Below are positions 58,354 through 64,000 of a DNA stretch of 64,000 bases, piece by piece. The notes beneath the pieces are model-generated. The model ran no database searches, was not told the origin of the DNA, and saw nothing but the letters and a program-made list of their open reading frames with translations. Where the stretch lies: assembly GCA_029862085.1 (NCBI GenBank), contig JAOTXZ010000004.1, positions 1 to 64,000 of the forward strand, read 5' to 3'. The stretch comes from Candidatus Nitrosopumilus sp. (GTDB taxonomy: Archaea; Thermoproteota; Nitrososphaeria; Nitrososphaerales; Nitrosopumilaceae). How positions within the stretch are numbered: position 1 is the first letter of the stretch; every line of letters begins with the position of its first letter. The position numbers and the translations under genes are program-made.

Positions 58354-58354
58354 A

Positions 58355-59431
58355 TTAAGGATTGATAACAGCTCGTCCAATAATTTTTCGTGCTTTAAGA
58401 TCTTCCAAGGCAGTATTTGCCTCATCTAGAGCATATCGTTTTGAAATAACTGGTTTGATTACACCTTTTTTTGCTAACTCTATCAATTCAACCATATCCT
58501 TATAGTTACCAGTATACGCTCCCTGAATAGTAATTGATTTGAGTGGAATTGTTACAAGGGATAATTCTATAGAGCCACCAAAAAGTCCAACTAGCACCAA
58601 GTTTCCTCTTTTTCGTAAAACCGCAAGTGCTGTTTTTACCGTTTGAGGAGCATTTACAAAATCAATAACGCTGTCAGGTCCTTTTCCGTTAGAAATTGAA
58701 ATTATTTTTTCAGAGGGAGTTCCACCTCCAGATGAAATTGATCCCGTTACATTTGTATTTACGACAAAATCTGCACCCATCTTTTTTGCAGTATCAAATT
58801 TTTTGTCGTCGTTATCAATGCAGATAATTTTGGCTTGAGATATTGCTTTTGCAATTTGGATTGCCATCAACCCTAATCCTCCAGCCCCAATTATCAATAA
58901 ATATTCAGGAGAATTTACAATTGCTTTTTTGACAGCATTGTATGCAGTTAGTCCTGAACAAGCAAGTGAAGTTGCAGAGTCCAGGTTAACACCATCAAGT
59001 TTTGCCAAATATTTGGAATTGGGAACTAAGGCATAATCAGAATAACCGCCATCTTGAAAGACGCCCATTGATCTAGGAGCATCACATAGATTTTCGTTTT
59101 CGGCTCTACATGCAGGACATTCTCCACAACCTATCCATGGAAAAACTAGTACTTCATCCCCAGTAGAAACTCCAGAAACACCATCACCTACTTCTTCAAC
59201 GGTTCCAGCAATCTCATGTCCCGGGGTTACGGGATATTTTACACCTCTATCAGTTACTTTCATGAATTGGCCATCACCTAGATCATACCCGCCTTCCCAC
59301 AGATGCAAATCACTATGACACACCCCCACGGATTTTACCTTAACTACAACTTGTTTTCCCTGAGGTTTTGGGGTTTCAGATTCAGAAACTGCAAGTGGCT
59401 CATTAGGACCTAGGATTCTAGCAGATTTCAT
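58355..59431 (-). CDS. Zinc-dependent alcohol dehydrogenase
   Basis: GVCHSDLHLWEGGYD, GHEIAGTVEEVGDGV, CGECPACRAENENLC; start revised from 59602 to ATG at 59431. Confidence 0.92.
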   Translation of the reverse strand: MKSARILGPNEPLAVSESETPKPQGKQVVVKVKSVGVCHSDLHLWEGGYDLGDGQFMKVTDRGVKYPVTPGHEIAGTVEEVGDGVSGVSTGDEVLVFPWIGCGECPACRAENENLCDAPRSMGVFQDGGYSDYALVPNSKYLAKLDGVNLDSATSLACSGLTAYNAVKKAIVNSPEYLLIIGAGGLGLMAIQIAKAISQAKIICIDNDDKKFDTAKKMGADFVVNTNVTGSISSGGGTPSEKIISISNGKGPDSVIDFVNAPQTVKTALAVLRKRGNLVLVGLFGGSIELSLVTIPLKSITIQGAYTGNYKDMVELIELAKKGVIKPVISKRYALDEANTALEDLKARKIIGRAVINP

Positions 59432-59525
59432 AGGGTGATTTTCTGACTTGACAATATAAGAGTTGACTGGAAATGAGAAAAAAATAGAGCGCCTAGATAT
59501 TATGGAATAAAAAGACAAAACATCT

Positions 59526-60203
59526 GTGAGTGAGGAAGGAAAGCCAACTAGTATTTCACAAGAACCAGTCAGCATTCTTTTTAATCCAAATTCAGTTGTC
59601 AAAAAAGATGTTTGGGAGATAGATCTTATAGAAATTCTAAATCTACTAATTAGAATTCTAGAAAAAGCGGAGAAAAAAGACCTCCGAGTTGCGGGAATGG
59701 CAGCATTATCATCATCGTTAATTTACCGAATGAAAGTAGAAAGTATTTTTGCATTACAAAGAGCTGCCATGGAGAAAAAACCTATTCGTCAAAGGACAGA
59801 TATAGATATTGAATTAATTGATATACCCTACCGTCATGAATCCACCTACCCCGTATCCTTAGATGATCTGTTAGGTTTACTTCAGAATCTAATTGGCTCA
59901 ATAGCAAATCCCCAATCGAGAAGAAGTAAACAGCTAGACATCGAACCAATTGAACCTCCTGATTTTCAAGAATATTTTATTTCGCTTGAGAATATTATTG
60001 GAAAATATGAAGATCTAATACTTCGAAAGATTTCAAACCAAGGATTTGGAATGCTTCAAAACATTATTTCAGATTTGGACACTATCGATTCCATACGATG
60101 TTTCTTTGCAATTTTGTTTTTAGCAAGAGATGAAAAATTAGACATTGAACAAATCGGAGAGGATATCAAAATCACAATAATAAACCAAAATTCAACAAAA
60201 TGA
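59526..60203 (+). CDS. scpA: Segregation and condensation protein A
   Basis: ScpA-like architecture and context with scpB. Confidence 0.82.
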   Translation: MSEEGKPTSISQEPVSILFNPNSVVKKDVWEIDLIEILNLLIRILEKAEKKDLRVAGMAALSSSLIYRMKVESIFALQRAAMEKKPIRQRTDIDIELIDIPYRHESTYPVSLDDLLGLLQNLIGSIANPQSRRSKQLDIEPIEPPDFQEYFISLENIIGKYEDLILRKISNQGFGMLQNIISDLDTIDSIRCFFAILFLARDEKLDIEQIGEDIKITIINQNSTK

Positions 60204-60257
60204 TCAAAAATGAAGGATAAATTTCTTAAAGTATACTTGAAAATGGATATGAGATAA

Positions 60258-60833
60258 TTGGTAAAAATAGAAGATGAAAATGAGGCAACGGCTCGAATTG
60301 AAGCTGCATTATACTCTGCTGGAAGACCTCTTAAAATTGAAGAATTAATTAGGGCCTCAGGCACAGAATCGCGAACAAAAACAAACAATATTCTCAATAA
60401 TTTAATGAAAAAATCAAAATCAGCCTTCAAAGCAATAGAAATCGTAACCCTTCCAGATGGCTCATATGTTTTTCAATTAAAACCAGAATACAGTGCTACT
60501 GTCAAAAAATATGCATCAAAACCTGTTTTGCCAAAAGCAACACTAAAGACTTTATCATACATTGCATACATGCAACCCATTTCATCAAAACAATTATTGG
60601 AAACGAGAGGTTCTGGAGTTTATTCTCACCTTAAAGAATTGAAACAGTTAGATTTTATCCATCATCAAAATGTTGGAAGATTGAGAATTTTCACTACCAC
60701 CGACAAATTCCAAAAATATTTCGGAATACATGGAGATGTAGAAAATCTCAAACAAAAACTATTTTCAAAAATTCGCAAGACTGCACAAACCAAATCAAAT
60801 CCTGAATCACAGGTTATTCAAGAACTTGTCTAG
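60258..60833 (+). CDS. scpB: Segregation and condensation protein B
   Basis: ARIEAALYSAGRPLKIEELIRASG..TLSYIAYMQPISSKQLLETRGSGVYSHLKEL. Confidence 0.88.
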   Translation: MVKIEDENEATARIEAALYSAGRPLKIEELIRASGTESRTKTNNILNNLMKKSKSAFKAIEIVTLPDGSYVFQLKPEYSATVKKYASKPVLPKATLKTLSYIAYMQPISSKQLLETRGSGVYSHLKELKQLDFIHHQNVGRLRIFTTTDKFQKYFGIHGDVENLKQKLFSKIRKTAQTKSNPESQVIQELV

Positions 60834-60897
60834 GAAATTTTGTTTTATGGCCAAAATGTTGCGTTTTGTATAAATTAGAGTAATTTCAAGATTTTCC

Positions 60898-61278
60898 GTG
60901 AGAAAATCAGTAGAAAACCTTGCAACAAGTAAAACCACTGGTGGAAGAAGACACCCATTAAGAATTAGAAGAAAATATGAAACAGATAGGTTTCCAAATG
61001 AACCAATTAACGGTGCACAAATTACAGTAACAAGAAATGTTCGTGGTAAAAACACAAAAACAGCTTTGAAAGCAATTGATTTTGTAAATTTAGCAACAAA
61101 AGGGGACAAAGTAAAGAAAACAAAAATTCTCAAAGTGTTAGAAAATGCAACAAACAATGATTATCAAAGAAGAGGAATTATTACAAAAGGTGCAATATTA
61201 GAAACACAAGAAGGAAAGTGTAGAGTTGTATCAAGACCTGGACAATCCGGAACAGTTAACGCAGTTTTAATAAAGTGA
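60898..61278 (+). CDS. rps8e: 30S ribosomal protein S8e
   Basis: TTGGRRHPLRIRRKYETDRFPNEP..NDYQRRGIITKGAILET. Confidence 0.95.
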   Translation: MRKSVENLATSKTTGGRRHPLRIRRKYETDRFPNEPINGAQITVTRNVRGKNTKTALKAIDFVNLATKGDKVKKTKILKVLENATNNDYQRRGIITKGAILETQEGKCRVVSRPGQSGTVNAVLIK

Positions 61279-61282
61279 TTTA

Positions 61283-61582
61283 ATGAAAGATTACGAACAT
61301 GTCGTAATCTGGTTGGATTATTTCAACAAGACCTTGCCAAGAGCCAAAGGAAGAAGATTAGAAAAAGAAAAATGTGTTTTTGATCCGTCGTTAAAAGAAT
61401 TAACAGAAGCTGCCCAAGCTGCAGGTTTTGAAATTAAAGAAACTGAAGAAAAAGTAAGATATCCTAGAAGACCATTTGTAAGATCCGGATACATTGTTTT
61501 GCCAAAAGGATCCCCCAAGACAAAAATTTTAAACAAAATTTCGGAAAAATTACTTTTGAAAAGGACAAAACAATCCAAATAA
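61283..61582 (+). CDS. srp19: Signal recognition particle SRP19
   Basis: VVIWLDYFNKTLPRAKGRRLEKEKCV..YPRRPFVRSGYIVLPKGSPKT. Confidence 0.92.
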   Translation: MKDYEHVVIWLDYFNKTLPRAKGRRLEKEKCVFDPSLKELTEAAQAAGFEIKETEEKVRYPRRPFVRSGYIVLPKGSPKTKILNKISEKLLLKRTKQSK

Positions 61583-61655
61583 GATCAAATCTAGCTTTTA
61601 GCTAAAGTATTCTTGACAGAAGTCTATGAAAAGAATATGAACATTATTTTTTTAA

Positions 61656-61922
61656 TTGCAGGAGGTAGGCGAAATATTGCACCTTGCCGGGAGCGGCAGA
61701 GTGATCATTCAACTATCAGATGAATTATCTGAGGGAGTGATTCTTTGTGACGAAAAAGGAACAAAGGTTGCAAAAGTAATGGAATTGATTGGTCCAGTAA
61801 AAAGACCATTCGCATCCGCTACTCCATTAACCAACAACATCAAAAAATATATCGGCAAAGCTGTTTTCGCCGTTGAATTTTCTCCTGCTAAGAAAGAAAA
61901 ATTTAGGAGAAGAAAAAAATGA
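61656..61922 (+). CDS. gar1: H/ACA RNP protein Gar1
   Basis: VMELIGPVKRPFASATPLTNNIKKYIGKAVFAVE; TTG start. Confidence 0.85.
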   Translation: MQEVGEILHLAGSGRVIIQLSDELSEGVILCDEKGTKVAKVMELIGPVKRPFASATPLTNNIKKYIGKAVFAVEFSPAKKEKFRRRKK

Positions 61923-62875
61923 ACATACTAGAACCACAAAGCTGTCCTGAATGTGAATCATCACTAGTAGATGACATTCAGAACGGTGAAATAATCTGTT
62001 CTGGCTGTGGCGTAGTAGTTGCAGATCAAATAGCAGATTCTGGTCCAGAAACAAAAAGTTCGAATCTCGAAGACAAAATGAAGCTGGCAAGAGCAACAGG
62101 ACAAACATCTTATTCTCAACATGATTTGGGGATAGCCACTGAGATTTCAATCAGCTCAAAAGACTTTAGTGGAAAATCAATTAATCACGAAGTCGTAAAC
62201 CAAATGCACAATCTCAGAAAATGGCAACAGAGAGTTCGTGTTTCCTCACCAAGAGAAAGAAGACTAGCTAATGTTTTAGCCAAAATGGGTGAAACATGTA
62301 ATGGTTTATCCCTTTCAAAAAATGTTTTGGAAACTGCCTCTATCATATACAGAAACTTGGATGAACATATCGAGGTGAAAGGAAAATCAGTAGTTAGTAT
62401 TACTGCAGCTACGATTTACATGGCCTGTAAACAATGTCATGTAGTTAGATCACTTGAAGAAATTGTTCGAGGAATATGTGTACCAAAAGATGTCAAATCA
62501 AAAACAAAACTTGCAGCAAAATATTATAGAACCATGGTAATGGAGATGGGCCAAATTACAGCCCCAATTGTTACAATGGACAAATACATCTCAAAAATTG
62601 CAAACATGACACAAACCGAGGTAAGGGTTGAAAGACTAGCCTTGGAAATTGCAGAAAAAACCAAAGATAGTAGCATTACTGACGGAAAAGCACCAAATGG
62701 GATTGCAGCAGCGTATCTGTATGTTGCCTCTGTTTTGCTCGGTCAAAGCATCTTACAACGAGATGTTTCAAGCATCGCTGGAGTCACTGAAGTTACTATC
62801 AGAAATAGATGTAAAGAGATTCTAACTAGTTACAAACTCAAAATTGCTTTGAGACCCTCTCTGGCCAAAATTTAA
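61919..62875 (+). CDS. tfb: Transcription initiation factor TFB
   Basis: CPECESSLVDDIQNGEIICSGCGVVVADQIAD zinc ribbon and two cyclin-like repeats. Confidence 0.97.
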   Translation: MNILEPQSCPECESSLVDDIQNGEIICSGCGVVVADQIADSGPETKSSNLEDKMKLARATGQTSYSQHDLGIATEISISSKDFSGKSINHEVVNQMHNLRKWQQRVRVSSPRERRLANVLAKMGETCNGLSLSKNVLETASIIYRNLDEHIEVKGKSVVSITAATIYMACKQCHVVRSLEEIVRGICVPKDVKSKTKLAAKYYRTMVMEMGQITAPIVTMDKYISKIANMTQTEVRVERLALEIAEKTKDSSITDGKAPNGIAAAYLYVASVLLGQSILQRDVSSIAGVTEVTIRNRCKEILTSYKLKIALRPSLAKI

Positions 62876-62961
62876 TCCCCCCCCTCTTTTCATTTTATTA
62901 AATACATTAGGATTAGCTAAATTTCGTCGGTATTAAATATAGAAACCAAACAAATGGGTTC

Positions 62962-63732
62962 ATGGCAGTGCTAGAAATCAAAGACCTTCATGTAAAAAGA
63001 GAAGGAAAAGAGATTCTAAAGGGAGTGAATTTGAAAACAGGTCCAGGAGAAGTACATGCTATAATGGGACCAAACGGTTCTGGAAAAAGTACTCTAGCTT
63101 ACACTCTGCTTGCACATCCAAAGTATGAAGTAACACAAGGGGACATTCTTTTAGATGGTGAAAGTATTCTAGGTTTAACTGCAGATGAACGTGCAAAAAA
63201 AGGGTTGTTCTTAGGATTTCAATATCCCACTGAAGTTTCAGGTGTAGGATTTTCTCATTTTCTTAGAACAGCTTACAATTCACTTAGTAAAGCACTGCAA
63301 GGAGATGACAGAGAAGTTTTCATTACAGTTAGAGAATTTCAAAAATATCTCAAAGAAAATTTGAATAAAGTTGGATTAAAGGAAGAATTTCTTTCAAGGT
63401 ATCTAAACGAGGGATTTTCTGGAGGAGAGAAAAAGCGCGCAGAAGTTTTACAAATGGCAGTACTAAAACCAAAAATTTCAATCTTGGATGAACCAGATTC
63501 TGGTTTAGATATTGATGCAGTTCAATCAGTTGCAAAAGCAATTAGCGAAGTTGCCGGAAAAGATGCAACTATTATTATCATTACCCACTATGCAAGAATC
63601 TTAAAATTCTTAAATAAACTTGATTTTGTTCACGTCTTTGCAAGAGGACAGGTCTTAAAAACAGGAGATGCTTCACTTGCAGATAAATTAGAATCAGAGG
63701 GTTATGAATGGGCCCTAGAGCAAACTGTTTAG
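62962..63732 (+). CDS. sufC: Fe-S cluster assembly ATPase SufC
   Basis: GPNGSGKSTLAYTLLAHPKYEVTQGDILLDG..FSGGEKKRAEVLQMA..LDEPDSGLDIDAV. Confidence 0.96.
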   Translation: MAVLEIKDLHVKREGKEILKGVNLKTGPGEVHAIMGPNGSGKSTLAYTLLAHPKYEVTQGDILLDGESILGLTADERAKKGLFLGFQYPTEVSGVGFSHFLRTAYNSLSKALQGDDREVFITVREFQKYLKENLNKVGLKEEFLSRYLNEGFSGGEKKRAEVLQMAVLKPKISILDEPDSGLDIDAVQSVAKAISEVAGKDATIIIITHYARILKFLNKLDFVHVFARGQVLKTGDASLADKLESEGYEWALEQTV

Positions 63733-63788
63733 GAACAAATTCTCGTTTTACCCAACAAGTTTAAGCAAAATAAATTTTCACTTTTTGT

Positions 63789-64000
63789 GTGCTGTATGAA
63801 ATAACAGTAAAATTTCAAAGAGATCTTTCGGAAATATCAAAAAATCAAATTACCCTTGGCATAGAATCAAAACCAATGAAAGGTGACGCAAATAAAGAAA
63901 TTATTAAAAAGTTATCAAAGCATTTCAAGATACCTATATCCAGCATTCAAATAAAATCAGGACATAAATCTAAAAGAAAATTTGTAGAAATTCAATCCTA
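63789..64000 (+). CDS. DUF167/YggU-like protein (3' end truncated by window edge)
   Basis: ITVKFQRDLSEISKNQITLGIESKPMKGDANKEIIKKLSKHFKIPISSIQIKSGHKSKRKFVEI; GTG start. Confidence 0.8.
   Translation, partial: MLYEITVKFQRDLSEISKNQITLGIESKPMKGDANKEIIKKLSKHFKIPISSIQIKSGHKSKRKFVEIQS

Noticed and set aside
58355-59602. N-terminal extension of the alcohol dehydrogenase ORF overlapping scpA
   Set aside because: Conserved ADH sequence begins at MKSARILG (59431); the extra 57 aa are antisense to the scpA start.
28331-61582. SRP RNA gene near srp54 or srp19
   Set aside because: No ~300-nt GC-rich region with a GNAR-tetraloop SRP helix 8 was recognised near either gene.
1-64000. Mobile element or prophage
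   Set aside because: No transposase, integrase, phage structural gene or terminal inverted repeats recognised; the accessory region has ordinary coding content.

Overview
AT-rich archaeal chromosome segment. The gene content fits a Nitrosopumilus/Nitrosarchaeum-like ammonia-oxidising thaumarchaeon: TFB, IF-1A, IF-5A, S8e/S24e/S27ae, SRP54/SRP19, Gar1, Pus10, ScpA/ScpB, SufC, and secreted proteins with recurrent modules. The taxon is inferred from gene content, not searched. Main blocks: (i) UbiD plus an MqnC-like radical SAM pair; (ii) an almost complete archaeal-type shikimate/chorismate/tyrosine gene run, aroA' to tyrA, at ~6.0-15.2 kb; (iii) thiC and thiDN; (iv) nucleotidyltransferase, GNAT and galT; (v) S24e/S27ae; (vi) Pus10, SRP54 and Dph6-like; (vii) an accessory region at ~30-49 kb with secreted proteins, an intron-containing tRNA-Tyr, and a processive polysaccharide synthase cluster (UDP-sugar dehydrogenase-like, NodB-like, GT2, NodB-like) followed by a stand-alone response regulator; (viii) a PadR divergon with operator-like inverted repeats; (ix) HerA-like ATPase, dodecin, CBS and HD proteins; (x) a housekeeping block of IF-1A, ScpAB, S8e, SRP19, Gar1, TFB and SufC. 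Signals not in the ORF track: two GC-rich, foldable intergenic RNA candidates (11617-11700 and 30606-30713); a set of Cys-rich microproteins under 60 aa; a matched promoter architecture upstream of two response regulators; an apparent homopolymer frameshift in a universal stress protein; and perfect 60-bp coding tandem repeats at the left edge. No CRISPR array, transposase or integrase was seen.
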